A stretch of DNA of 64,000 nucleotides from Prunus persica (lineage: Eukaryota > Streptophyta > Magnoliopsida > Rosales > Rosaceae): positions 7,406,890 to 7,470,889 of the forward strand of contig NC_034014.1 in assembly GCF_000346465.2 (NCBI RefSeq), given 5' to 3'. Below the pieces are notes generated by a model. That model worked only from the letters and a program-made list of their open reading frames with translations. It did not search any database and was not told the DNA's origin. Made by a program: the position numbers and the translations under genes. Every line of letters begins with the position of its first letter. The first letter of the stretch is position 1. Below, in pieces: positions 10,845 through 21,329 of this stretch.

Positions 10845-11000
10845 TGAAATTTGAAATTCAAATGAAATTTCAAATTTCAAATTTATCTGAAATTTGAATT
10901 CCGAAATGTATCTGAAATTTGACATTTTGAATTTATCTGAAATTTGAATTTTGAAATGTATCTGAAATTTGAAATTTATCTGAAATTTATCTGAAATTTG
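10845..11000. repeat. Subterminal TATCTGAAATTTGAA repeat cluster
   Basis: The motif (T)ATCTGAAATTTGA recurs about seven times in 155 bp, often alternating with TTTGAATT or GAAATG. It sits upstream of the transposase start and inside the right end of the element, where Harbinger-type transposition proteins often bind. Confidence 0.8.
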
Positions 11001-11409
11001 AAACCGAAAATCTTATCCGATATGAATAGTATTGACACGTAGGAACCCAAAAATCTTATCCGAAAATATTATCCAAATTAATTGTTTAAGTAAACAAAAT
11101 TGTGAAGAAAACAAAAAAATGAATACTAATTGCCATGGCAAGCCCCAACTGCTGGAAACACATTTTGCTGGAGGGGGTTAGGGCAGCCACTATTCACGTG
11201 AATAGTGTCTGCCCTAGGGCTAATCTTGTCATGGCAAGAGTCAACTGGTGGAAGTACTCTAATAAGAGGGTCAAACTTAACTACAAAAAAGTTGGCCCAC
11301 AAGAATTCTCCACTTGAGAATTAACACCATGTACGCCAATTATATACCAAAAAGGGAAAGTATTTTCTTCAGCATACCACTCGACTCATTCACGTTCAAA
11401 ACTGCTTCT

Positions 11410-11530
11410 TTAATTCTTTTTAATTATGTTATACAAGCGATTTTGGGAGATGAGGGAGGGGAGGGAATCAAACTTAGGACCTCAAATTTAAGAGTAAATA
11501 CTCATTACAACTTTATAAATCCCTTGCAAT
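11410..11530 (-). mobile_element. SINE, family B (minus orientation)
   Basis: It is flanked by the direct repeat CTGCTTCT (11402-11409 and 11531-11538). On the minus strand it contains the B-box-like AAGTTTGATTCCC and the 3' module CCCAAAATCGCTTGTATAA, which resembles the 3' module of copies at 36279 and 60622. Confidence 0.65.
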
Positions 11531-11743
11531 CTGCTTCTAAATTTAAAAAAGAAAGAAAAAATAAGAAATAGATTTCAAAATGCAAAGGATGACTATAGAA
11601 ACAAGTCATAGAGGATCTTGATTGCAAAAAACACATAGAAACAAGTCAAACTGTACCAATACTATAATCTGTTCCCATATGGCAATTGCGATTATAGCCG
11701 GCCATTTATGGCACTTTGTGGTTGCTTATTCCTTAATTTAAAG

Positions 11744-11761
11744 TTGACTATACTTTTGACC
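11744..11761 (+). promoter_or_regulatory. Paired W-box motifs upstream of the LysM gene
   Basis: TTGACT (11744-11749) and TTGACC (11756-11761) match the WRKY factor core, 7 bp apart and about 150 bp before the start codon. That is a plausible arrangement for a defence-responsive receptor gene, but short motifs like these also occur by chance. Confidence 0.4.
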
Positions 11762-11913
11762 CTGCATATTGGCCGGACCTGGAAATATTAAAATGAAATA
11801 TCTATCTTTCATTGCTAGCTCTCCGATCAGCAACTAACTAATTTAGCACTATCTCATCTAAACCAAATCATTCTTCCTCTCATTTTCTTTTTGATATCGG
11901 GAAAAAAAAAACC

Positions 11914-13761
11914 ATGATTTATCTCTGCTTTTTCATCTTGGTTTGCCTAAATTTAAGCTATGCTCAGCAATATTATGATCCAACTGAGTGTGCTTCTGAT
12001 GCCAGCTATTCAGGCTCAAGATACATTTGCAATATGTTCCAAAATTCTTGCAGAACATTCTTGGTCTACCGAGCCAACCCGCATTTTCGGACTGTTTCGA
12101 ATATCTCAGAGTTGTTTCAGATGGACTCTGATGCCCTGCTTGGGCTCAACAATCTTACTTCTCCTTCTGAGGCACTCAGAGCAGGTAGGGAGGTTCTTAT
12201 TCCCATTGACTGTTCTTGCTCAGGTCAATATTTTCAGGCAAGTTTCAGCTACATGGTTTCCGAAAACACATCATACTCCGAGATAGCTTGTGGTGTTTTC
12301 GAAGGCTTGCTCAAGTCCTTTACATTTCGTGAGGAAAACTTGTCCCAAGAAAACAAGCTTAAGGTTGGTACTAAACTTCTTTTGCCTCTAAGATGTGCTT
12401 GTCCTGATAAGTTAGCTAGCAGTAGTGGAGTGAAGTACCTTGTGACATACCCTTTTGTAGAAGGCGACAGACCAATCATATTGAGCCAGAAGTTTGGCAT
12501 CTCTCCTGAAGATTTATGGGCCGTTAATCATTTAGGACCAAGCCAAACTGTATTTCCAAAAACAACTGTTTTAGTTCCCTTGAGAGCACCTCCAGTCTTA
12601 AACTTCAATATCCTAGATTCTCCACCTCCAGCTCCTGATTTTCTTCCAACAAATCCTGTGGAAAAAACAGTTAAAAACACAAAAGTGAAGAAATTGTATA
12701 TAGCAGGGTCTGTTGTTGGGTTTTCTCTGCTACTTGCAGCATTAATTGCATTTATAATTTTGTATAGAAGGGCCTTAAAGAAATGGAAGAGTGAGAAGCT
12801 CCAGTCCTTTACTGCTTTGAGCTCTCCAATTTCATGTTCAACAGTCAGAAGCCCTATTAAATCCGGTCAAACGGGCAGAAGCTCTCCAATTTCATCATGT
12901 TTATCTCCGGATATTCTTGCTGGATTGAAGTATTCTTTGTTCAACTATAGCTTAGAAGAACTCAGGAGAGCAACAAGGGATTTCAATGAAGAAAACAAGA
13001 TTGGTTCTCTGGTCTATAGGGGATTGATAAATAATGTTGAAGTGATGATCAAGCAGATGCGGTTTGAAGAGACCAGCCATGTTATTGATGTACATTCAAA
13101 AATCAACCACATCAACATCTTGAACTTAGAGGCTGTTTCTTATGGAGAAAATCACTTGGCTTGGTCTTATCTGGTGTTTGAGTATCCAAGCAATGGCTGC
13201 TTGAGGGACTGCTTGTCTAGTCCATCTATTACTCCTCTCAAGTGGCATCGACGAACACAAATAGCTTTCGATATTGCTACAGGACTTCACTATTTACACT
13301 GTTGTACTTTCCCTTCATGTGCACACCTAGACATAAATACTAGAAACATTTTTGTGACAGAAAATTGGAGGGCAAAACTTTCGAATATTGGAACTATCTC
13401 TGCGTTTGGATCTTCCGAAGGAAATGACAAAGGATGGGTTGCACCAGAGTACCTTCTGCATGGCTCAGCTTCTGAGAAGGTGGATATTTTTGCATTTGGA
13501 GTTGTTTTGCTTGAGCTCATCTCAGCAAGAGAGGACATTGATGGAAAGTTTTTCAAAGAGTCCATCAAATTTTTGGGAGGAGGTGCTAGCGAAGGTGGTT
13601 TCCTCGAACAACTTAGGAGCTTCATGGATCCGCAGCTGGAGGACTATCCTCTTGCAGAGGCTTTATGCTTGGCTGTTTTAGCAAAGGCCTGTGTGGAGGA
13701 TGACCCTCTCCATCGGCCGTCCATCGATGATATCATGAAAGTCCTTGCCAGAATGGTCTGA
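11914..13761 (+). CDS. LysM-domain receptor-like pseudokinase (LYK4/LYK5/LYK2 type)
   Basis: An intronless gene of 615 residues. Members of this group bind or help perceive chitin oligomers at the plasma membrane with CERK1-type partners. A signal peptide (1-17) is followed by an ectodomain with three LysM repeats and spaced CxC pairs (CSC 100-102, CAC 161-163). A transmembrane helix spans about 261-283, and the kinase-like domain about 345-613. The ATP-binding lysine is kept (VMIK, K380), but the glycine loop is lost (IGSLVYRG). The HRD motif reads HLD (471-473), the DFG motif is replaced by SNI (490-492), and APE is kept (510-512). It is therefore probably catalytically inactive, as in LYK4 and LYK5. 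Which paralogue it is needs a tree. It converges with the carbonic anhydrase gene. Confidence 0.95.
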   Translation: MIYLCFFILVCLNLSYAQQYYDPTECASDASYSGSRYICNMFQNSCRTFLVYRANPHFRTVSNISELFQMDSDALLGLNNLTSPSEALRAGREVLIPIDCSCSGQYFQASFSYMVSENTSYSEIACGVFEGLLKSFTFREENLSQENKLKVGTKLLLPLRCACPDKLASSSGVKYLVTYPFVEGDRPIILSQKFGISPEDLWAVNHLGPSQTVFPKTTVLVPLRAPPVLNFNILDSPPPAPDFLPTNPVEKTVKNTKVKKLYIAGSVVGFSLLLAALIAFIILYRRALKKWKSEKLQSFTALSSPISCSTVRSPIKSGQTGRSSPISSCLSPDILAGLKYSLFNYSLEELRRATRDFNEENKIGSLVYRGLINNVEVMIKQMRFEETSHVIDVHSKINHINILNLEAVSYGENHLAWSYLVFEYPSNGCLRDCLSSPSITPLKWHRRTQIAFDIATGLHYLHCCTFPSCAHLDINTRNIFVTENWRAKLSNIGTISAFGSSEGNDKGWVAPEYLLHGSASEKVDIFAFGVVLLELISAREDIDGKFFKESIKFLGGGASEGGFLEQLRSFMDPQLEDYPLAEALCLAVLAKACVEDDPLHRPSIDDIMKVLARMV

Positions 13762-14916
13762 TCAGAAGTTGATTGATAACGAAGAACCAGATTGGTCACC
13801 GATTATGGAAGAACACTTGTCCACTGAACTGTAATGGTGTAAAACCTGTGGTTGTTAAAGTTGGATCATAAATGATTCCATGCCCTCCTTTGTACATATT
13901 GTTTATGTCTCTAATATCAGGTTCTTTATGTAATGTATGAACGTCCTTTGCTTTGTATTCATGGACCTTAATATTATTAGAAAGAAACAGTTAAATCATG
14001 CAGTTGAAAGGAATTGGATAACTTGAAAAAGAAGGGTTAGAGCATGAACCATGATCCCCATGATTCGAAAATAAGCCACTCATTATTTTAAAGTTATTTT
14101 TCTTCATTATTACCCTCTTAAATTATTGTTCATGTTTTAGTTTATTACATCAGTTCTTAGATAAGAGACAAGCATGCATCCAAGGGTATGTAATTGGAAG
14201 ATATGGCTGGTTAGATTCCATTTGGTCACTGCTCACATCACATGTTGTCTGAAGAGACTTATTTAATACATTTTCATTTTCTGGTGACGCCAAGAACTTG
14301 TTGCTTCCACTTGTTTGGTATATACTTCCCTTAATTCTAATGTTTTATGGACCACCTAGAGTACTAGAAGCTTTTCAGCCTAATAATTATTTTCCCTCAT
14401 AAAAACGAAGAGTAATGGAAGGCGCAAGGCTCTTTAAATTCTCCGACGTGGGATTCACACTCTCAACACGGCCACCATTTGATAATTTGTGTCAACCTTG
14501 CTGCAAGTGGATATGATATCACTCGTTGTTCAATATTTTTGATCTAATCCTCTAAAATCTGATAAGATGAGCTTTATATGATGCTGCTCTTCCCTCCACC
14601 CTTGTGTTTTCTACTTAATTCTCCTCATCTTTCTGCCTTCCACTTTCTCTAAGTGGGATTTTGATTATTGCTTGAACAGTTATGCTCGGAAGTTAATATG
14701 AATTATTTATATGTAACAAAAAGGAAAAGTAATTTAACATGGTCCAAGCTTCCCCCACCAAAAAAACTAAAACTTGGAGAAGAAATGGAAAAATGGTGTA
14801 CAAAAGAAACATAGCTAGAGGAACCCTAGTGATCATAAGTTGCTTATTTAAACCAGACCCTGCATATCTCCTCCAGGTTGGTGATATATACTTGAGACAT
14901 AGAACTCTAGCTAGAT
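13762..14916. other. Spacer between convergent genes
   Basis: It holds the 3' flanks of the LysM gene and the carbonic anhydrase gene. No other gene is seen. A CCGACGTGGGATTC stretch near 14441 resembles motifs in some Copia LTRs but is too short to call. Confidence 0.5.
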
Positions 14917-16552
14917 TCAATTCTCTTCCTCTACTGTGGGTTTATAAAGTTGCACGACTCGCCTGTTTCTCGGTTGAACTGGTCTTGCATTAGTGTCTGA
15001 CCCCTGCAAGATCTTTCACATTAGTACACAGAAAGTATCGAATTATCAATGCATATATATTTTGCACATTAAAAGATTTAGGATTGAACTTACATCATGA
15101 ACAGCTACACGGAGCAATTTGACCTGTTCACTTGAGACACTCCTCACCTGATGATTCAAATAAGATTCAGATAAAAAAATTTGTCACTAGAAAATGTATG
15201 ATGTTTTGGTTAGGGAAGCAGAGGAAAGGAAACTAACCTTTTCAACAATTGTCCAGATAACATCTTGTGTGCAAGGAGGAATCGTAAGAGAGCCAATATA
15301 TCTGTAATACTTTATACTGCCTGCTTTTATTTGCTTTGGATCAACCATACCAACCACTTTCTGCTTTTCACAGGTTCCAGAGATGTCTGCTAAATAATCC
15401 ATTATCTAAACACAAAGACAGAATTAAGCACGTCAAACATGAGAGAGATAAATAAAACTATATAATTTCGACTACATGAGAGATGTGGTCAACAATGTAG
15501 TCAATAAATGTGGTAAATGTAGCATCACTCAAGAGATTAATTACCGAAGTCAAAAACGGATCGGGCTCTCCAATCTTATACAGGATTCCAGTCACGGCGT
15601 TCTTTCCAGTTGGGCTCTGATGAACCAGATGCACCTCTAAATCAAAGCTCTTGTCATTGACGGTGTGTTCAGAAGGTGAGTGCCAGTGGCATTGTTTGAG
15701 CTGATACAGAGTTCCATTTATTCGTATAAATCCTGCATCAGCTTCCCACTTCAACTGCAGCCACAAATTGTTCAAACATATGATGATTAATATTTGGTAA
15801 AAGTACTTTTTCCTTAGGGACTTCAAGGAAAATTAAACTTCACCAAACCCAATTTAAGTGCACCTTTAGCTCTCTCTTTTATCTTACCATAATATCATGG
15901 CCCCTATTCTCAAGAGTTGCATTACGAGGCCTGTAGCTACCCTGAAGTCTCCCCAAATCTGACACTACTTCAACTCTATCATCTAACAGATCGATCGGAG
16001 ACTGCATCGATCCCTTGTTACACATGCTCCATTCTTGGCGAATCTTTCCCCATCGAGCTGGCCCCTTCTCACTGTCATCTTCATAATTAAACTCCCTCTC
16101 ATCTTCTGCACCATCAAGAATATTAACAAAGATGAGAAGCAATGGACTAATAACAAAATTCCATAGCAGCACTACCAGTGGCCAACTTTATAAAGCAAGC
16201 AAACCATAAGTTAAGCTAGGTCTCAGCCAACTTACTACCACAATTATATGCATGTGTGTGTATATATATACATATAAAACAAGAAAAGTTGAAATTCCTT
16301 TGTGCACAAATGGCTGAGAGCCAAGGGCCATAATGACATGTTTGTTTCAGAAAATGCATAACCTACCCAAAAGAGAGATTAATAATGAAACTGTTTTGGG
16401 CACATTCTGTATTTCTAAATAGTTAAAATAATAATCAACATGAAGTTATTAATGCCCTTACCAACTTCGTCAGATGTTGCTTGGCATGAAAGCAACAAAA
16501 CAAGGACAATGAGGAAACTGCAAACCAAGATTAGTGTGGCAAACTTCTCCAT
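14917..16552 (-). CDS. Alpha carbonic anhydrase (six exons)
   Basis: It interconverts CO2 and bicarbonate with a zinc centre; plant alpha enzymes enter the secretory pathway. Exons on the minus strand are 16552-16462, 16105-15888, 15754-15545, 15405-15238, 15147-15094 and 15003-14917. All have GT/AG ends and phases that join to 275 residues. A signal peptide covers about 1-25. Zinc ligands are H126 and H128 ([10 protein letters not shown]) and H145 (EVHLVH). The proton-shuttle region reads NRGHDIM (about 97-103), and the late motif is [13 protein letters not shown]. The length and all active-site residues are normal, so it should be active. It belongs with ACA7/nectarin-3-like alpha enzymes, but the subgroup is not resolved. 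A TATA-like run lies at 16601-16617, about 50 bp before the start. Confidence 0.95.
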
Positions 16553-16600
16553 TTTTGTGCTGCACTGAGAGCTTATCGGGGAATAGGTTTAGTTGCTTAC

Positions 16601-16617
16601 ATATATACATATATATA
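16601..16617 (-). promoter_or_regulatory. Candidate TATA box of the carbonic anhydrase gene
   Basis: The minus strand reads CTATATATATGTATATAT about 50-65 bp upstream of the start codon, a suitable place for a TATA box if the leader is short. Confidence 0.45.
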
Positions 16618-17270
16618 GCCTATAGGCATCAGCCTGAAGTATGCAAACAGAAAAACAAGTCTTCCACGATCAAGAGACTTTCAAACAAATTTTCTTCTTG
16701 GACTTCATATTTTCTCTGGTGGAGATCTGATTTGAAAGAAATTGTAGACAGAAGTTACAAGTCAATACACAATTTTTAATGAACTAAATTAAAATATATA
16801 CCATTTAGAAGATGACCCTAACGGTGCTCTTTTTCTTGTTTCATGTCTTAAATTTTCTACAAGGTAGACTCCATCTGATTTACGTCGTTGGTGACGATTC
16901 TTGAGATAATTATTAGAGTTTTGATTTTATATATTGAGTAGATCTATGAGTCATGCATTTGAACAGGTAGCAATAGACTATAGTCTTGGAGGTTGGTTAA
17001 ACATGTGGGTTTAATAGTTGGGTGGTTGGTGGTTTGAAGGTGATGTACGAGGTTCTACCTATAGTCTGTTTGTGATTTGCTTGTTTTTTATTGAGAAATT
17101 ATAATTCAGCCAAAAAAATCATTAACCACAAAAAATCAATACAAATTAACTATAAAGGGCCATTACAATAACGGAGCTGTCTAACATCAAAATTAAGACA
17201 ATTTGGTGCGCCTCCACTAACAATCATGCCGGATCGAAGAAATTCTGGTATAGGCATCCCAACTATTATG

Positions 17271-17630
17271 GCCAGTTTGGTATTGCTGTGCTGTAAAAAT
17301 AATCGCTGTCAGATTTGCTGTAAGAGAAATCAGCTATGAGAGAAAGCAGTTTGGCGTTTGGTAAACTTTTTGTTAAAAGTGTTGTTGGTACTGATTCCTC
17401 GTATAATCAGAAAATGATTGTCGTATAATCATTAAACACGGCGCCTCTTCAAAACTGATTCCTACATAATCAGAAAATGAAAGCATCTCATTAGCTGCTT
17501 TCCCTTATAGTTTTCTCTCACAACAATTTTTAACAATAAGTGATTTTTTTCATAGTTTACCAAACGGACTGGGCTTCCCAAAATTATTAAAAAATCACTT
17601 ATCACCCAAAATAAGCAATGCCAAACTGGC
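17271..17630. mobile_element. MITE, 360 bp
   Basis: The terminal inverted repeats are GCCAGTTTGGTATTGCT at the left and, inverted, GCCAGTTTGGCATTGCT at the right. The inside has further paired inverted stretches and no coding capacity. Target duplications are not clear, so the superfamily (hAT or other) is open. Confidence 0.75.
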
Positions 17631-18188
17631 ACTAAGATTGCAAACTCATAATAATAATAAATAATCAAAAAAAATTTAATTAAAAATTGAAATAATAATA
17701 ATAATAAACACACAAAAATAAATAAATGAACTAGGTCTCTCACCTTGCCTCTCCTTCCCCCTCCACCTCATGAAAAAGAGGGTCTCGCACATGAAACCTC
17801 ATCATTTAATTGATTCTCTAACGTTCACGCTAATGATGGAGCCACAGTGTAAAAATTTATAAATATAGGGCACTTAATTGTTAAAATTGAGAGTATACAA
17901 GATTAAACATGCCTTACGAGTACAACTGCAGAGTACCAAATTGAAATTAACCCTACAAAATATAAACATACTCCACAATTTCCACAAATTTAAATTCACA
18001 AAACATACAGAAACTATATATTGATTTTTCAAAATAAACTTACGATGTAACGATGGAACATGACATAATAGTCTAGATGATCAATGTAGACAATTCATGC
18101 ACGTATACGGTTTGTGATAGTAAATTAGTGCATACAAATCTGATATACACCATTATGCATATATAAACTCTATTCATATTAAACTAAT

Positions 18189-18283
18189 AGTTACTCACCA
18201 ACTAGTTTAGTAGTGCTTCTCTTTCCAAAATTTGAAGAGATCCAAGTTCAAATCTCTTTCCCTTTTAATAAAAATAAATAAAC
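18189..18283 (+). mobile_element. Short tRNA-derived SINE
   Basis: A 95-bp insertion flanked by AAACTAAT (18181-18188 and 18284-18291). It has an A-box-like TAGTTTAGTAGTGC, a B-box-like AAGTTCAAATCTC and an A-rich tail, in the right order and spacing. Confidence 0.7.
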
Positions 18284-18983
18284 AAACTAATCTTTCATAT
18301 TTGACTATTTTATTTCTAAAATAGCTATGTAGACCAGTTCGTAAATTAACTATTAGTTGAATTATAGAGTCAAATTCTGAACCATCCATGGCCGCCAGAA
18401 GGTCAAAGGGAACTTCAACTCCGATTCTCCCATGTGATGTGAGCTCGCTGTTGCATTGTATCAGCATTGAAAACGATTCCACTTTGGAATGGAAGTCGTA
18501 TTCCGACATATATAATGTATTGGTGGGAACTAATTTCAGAGAGGTGATCGAATTACAGTGACGACATTGGGAGAATTGAAATCATGGTGGCCAAAATCAT
18601 TTTCGATCCTAATTAACACTAGTGACCAAATATTTATTTTCCTCTTATAAAAATAAAGAGAAATGAAAGAAAGAAAGTACTTGCCAATCGCCCATGCTCG
18701 GGTGAACCCAAAAATAAATATGAACCACACCAAATCTTTTAAAAAGAACCATTGGGCACCTAATCCTGCGTTTCGACAAAGAAATTTAAAACACAAAATG
18801 AAATTTAAAGTTTTTCTTTATAGGTGAATAATTTATAAATGAGTGTGGTTGGTAGAAGTGTTATAGTAGTGGTGGTGGTGGAGGTGATGCTAGTGGGGGT
18901 GATTTTGGTGGTGGTCTGCATGGTAAGGTGGTGAAACTGAGGTGACAAATGTTATGAGCTCCAAATTCTATGTTTTTTTTTAA

Positions 18984-19270
18984 TCTATATCTATAAAGCA
19001 AAAGGCAGAGAATGGTGAAACATTCAAAATACCAGAAAATGCCCTTGGTTAATGCAAACATTAAGAATTGAAATTATTAATTAAATGAGGATAATATGGT
19101 AAATTCACAATTTTTCGTATTAAAAAAATTAAAATTTAAAGAAAATTCAGATAATGGGTCCTATTTTTATGGAACACAAATATCCATTATCTTTTTTAAT
19201 TTTAAAATAAATTTAAATTTTTTTTAAAAAAAACCTCTCGCATGCGCGGAAGCGCGTGCAGAGAGGCTAG
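18984..19270 (+). mobile_element. Non-autonomous Helitron, copy 1
   Basis: It begins with TC after an A and ends with CTAG before a T. A GC-rich hairpin (GCATGCGC / GCGCGTGC within CCTCTC...GAGAGG) lies just before the end. These are the 5'-TC, 3'-CTRR and terminal-hairpin hallmarks of Helitrons, which make no target duplication. The copy at 51573-51859 matches end to end, confirming the boundaries. Confidence 0.88.
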
Positions 19271-19873
19271 TATTCAAATAAAATTGAAACTTTTTTCTTT
19301 TTTTCATTTTTTTTTCAGGCGATATGCCTAATTTATTCAACAAAGAAAATATATATTATAATTAAGTTTACTCACGTGCCATTCGATTTCATAACATAAA
19401 TATACTTTGAGCATGTCATTGGTCATCTTGATTGTGAGAAAATGCAAGCTTAATGCCGGTGTAAATCCTGTGAAAGAGTCGACACATTTGAAATTATTTT
19501 ATGTGTTTTAATTTGTTTTTCCTACTAAAACAATGCTCTAGTTAATTCGATTCGATGATCTTGACACAATTGTAGTTGGTGCACGTACGTAATAGCCGCC
19601 TGACCATTGACCCTCCAAAGTGGGGGTAAGATGTGTACTTTCATGATTTATAATACTTGACCATTCGTTATTCAAAAACAAAGAATGAGTTTTGTTCTTC
19701 TAATTTTGCTTTGCTCTTTGAATTTGTTGTTTTTTTTGGTCGAATTTGAATTTGTTGTTTAGTTCTCTTGGATTTCCTAGTGTATCATGTGGGATGCAAA
19801 AATATTATAATTAGCAAAAGGATATAGACAAATCATTCTTACCATCTCTTTGACCTGTCCCGATTGCAACTTG

Positions 19874-20034
19874 TGTATTTTTGTAGGGCTTTGCACAAAA
19901 GGGAGCTAAGTTTTCCACTCTTTTTTTGTCCATTTACATCCTGTGTATGTTATAGTAAAAAATATTAAAAAATAAAAGGGATTGAAAGTGGACAAAAAGG
20001 GGAGTGAGAAAATCAACACCCTATACAAAAATCC
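19874..20034. mobile_element. MITE-like inverted-repeat element
   Basis: The arms around 19874-19945 and 19975-20034 are imperfect inverted copies (for example TTTTCCACTC...TTTGTCCA against the reverse of TGGACAAAAAGGGGAGTGAG). It abuts the palindromic MITE at 20038. Confidence 0.55.
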
Positions 20035-20037
20035 TTA

Positions 20038-20177
20038 TAGAGTCTATTTGGAGAGAAAAACCCAAAACTAGCAATTTGTCATTTTCTAATTGATTTTTAG
20101 AGAATTTGAACACACTAATAACCAATTAGAAAATGACAAATGACTAGTTTTAGGTTTTTCTCTCCAAATAGACTCTA
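20038..20177. mobile_element. Palindromic MITE flanked by TA (Stowaway-like)
   Basis: A 140-bp element that is almost one complete palindrome: the left arm beginning TAGAGTCTATTTGGAGAGAA is repeated inverted at the right. TA dinucleotides flank both ends, the target preference of Tc1/Mariner elements. The transcript would fold into a long hairpin. Confidence 0.75.
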
Positions 20178-20779
20178 TATGGGTTTTGTATTATAAGTAA
20201 TTAATTGCGATAATAAGATGTCACTTGTGCTTAAATATATAGAGTTTTTTTTTTTGGGCTAAAGACCTAAGGCAAATCCTTTTCAAGAGTTTGTTTTTAA
20301 ATGTGAAAAGAAGCAATACGTGGTGTAGTTTTCATATGCTCTAGTCTAATATTATTGTTACTTTGATTATATTTTGCATTGTGTTCGGAAAGAAACAACA
20401 AGAAATCATGGAATATTAAGGAAAACTTCAGGTGGATCGTGTTATGAGCTTCCCTAGTCTCAACCAACCCCAAATCAAACCTTCACACATTGAATTTTGT
20501 GGGAACTTTGACTTCTTGTTTGACAAATGATTTTTATTTTTATATTTTTCACTGTCGAACACAAATGTTGACAATAACCACTTGACATTTTACATTGAAT
20601 ATATGTTGTGTGCAATAAAAATAGAGTTAATTACAATTTAGTATGATGTAGTTAAGGGGTTATTTGTTACACAGTTTTGGTTTGGACTAAATTTAGTACC
20701 ATGTTTGTTTCATCTAATCCTAGTTTTAGAGGGAATTGCTAATACCGGTCCCACCAAAAACATCTCCTTAGGAGGGGAC

Positions 20780-20950
20780 TACTAAACTTAAGATTGGGCA
20801 TTCAAACTGGTAATTCGGTCAAACCGCCCAAACCAAACCGATGGTTTGGGTTGGTTTGGTATTTTTTCAATATTTTTTTGGTCATTGGTTTGAACCCAAA
20901 CTAAACCGAAATATATGGTTCGATGTACGATTTACAATATTCAAAATTAC
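20780..20950. repeat. Degenerate hAT-type MITE relative
   Basis: Repeated AAACCG/CGGTTT-type words, as in the complete element at 60794-61373, but without recognisable paired ends. Another partial relative lies near 43574-43735. Confidence 0.4.
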
Positions 20951-21252
20951 AGTTTAACCAAACCAGACTGATGGTATTAAAAAATAATTTATTATTATAA
21001 ACATAAAGAAGTAAAATAATAATAAAAAGCTGGCTTTTGTTTTTGGGCATACCAACACACATGCCTAACTGAATTTTTTTTAAAACCCCCACCACACACA
21101 TGCATGTTGTCTTCTCTCTATTTTTACTTTTTTTTTTCTTCTTACGTCTTTCTTCACTCCCTCTCCCCGTCTCCCTCTTCTTCTTTTTTCCTTCTTCTTC
21201 TTCTCCATCTCTCCCTCTTTTTTTTCTTCTTCTCCTCTCCATCGCTTTTATT

Positions 21253-21255
<3 letters not shown>

Positions 21256-21321
<66 letters not shown>
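21256..21321. repeat. (CT)n microsatellite
   Basis: About 33 CT dinucleotides at the end of a longer pyrimidine-rich tract that starts near 21110. Open frames across it are low-complexity artefacts. Confidence 0.95.
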
Positions 21322-21323
<2 letters not shown>

Positions 21324-21329
21324 AAAACC

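Larger units (their letters stand above)
7193..11259. mobile_element. Complete PIF/Harbinger DNA transposon
   Basis: This 4,067-bp element has terminal inverted repeats GAGCATTTCCAGCAG (left) and, read inward from the right, GAGTACTTCCACCAG. It is flanked on both sides by the 3-bp target duplication TAA (7190-7192 and 11260-11262), which fits the TWA preference of PIF/Harbinger. It carries both genes expected of an autonomous member, a Myb-like ORF1 (+) and a DDE transposase (-), arranged tail to tail. Both are open with catalytic residues present, so it may still be active or only recently silenced. The right subterminal zone holds repeated TATCTGAAATTTGAA-type motifs. Confidence 0.93.
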
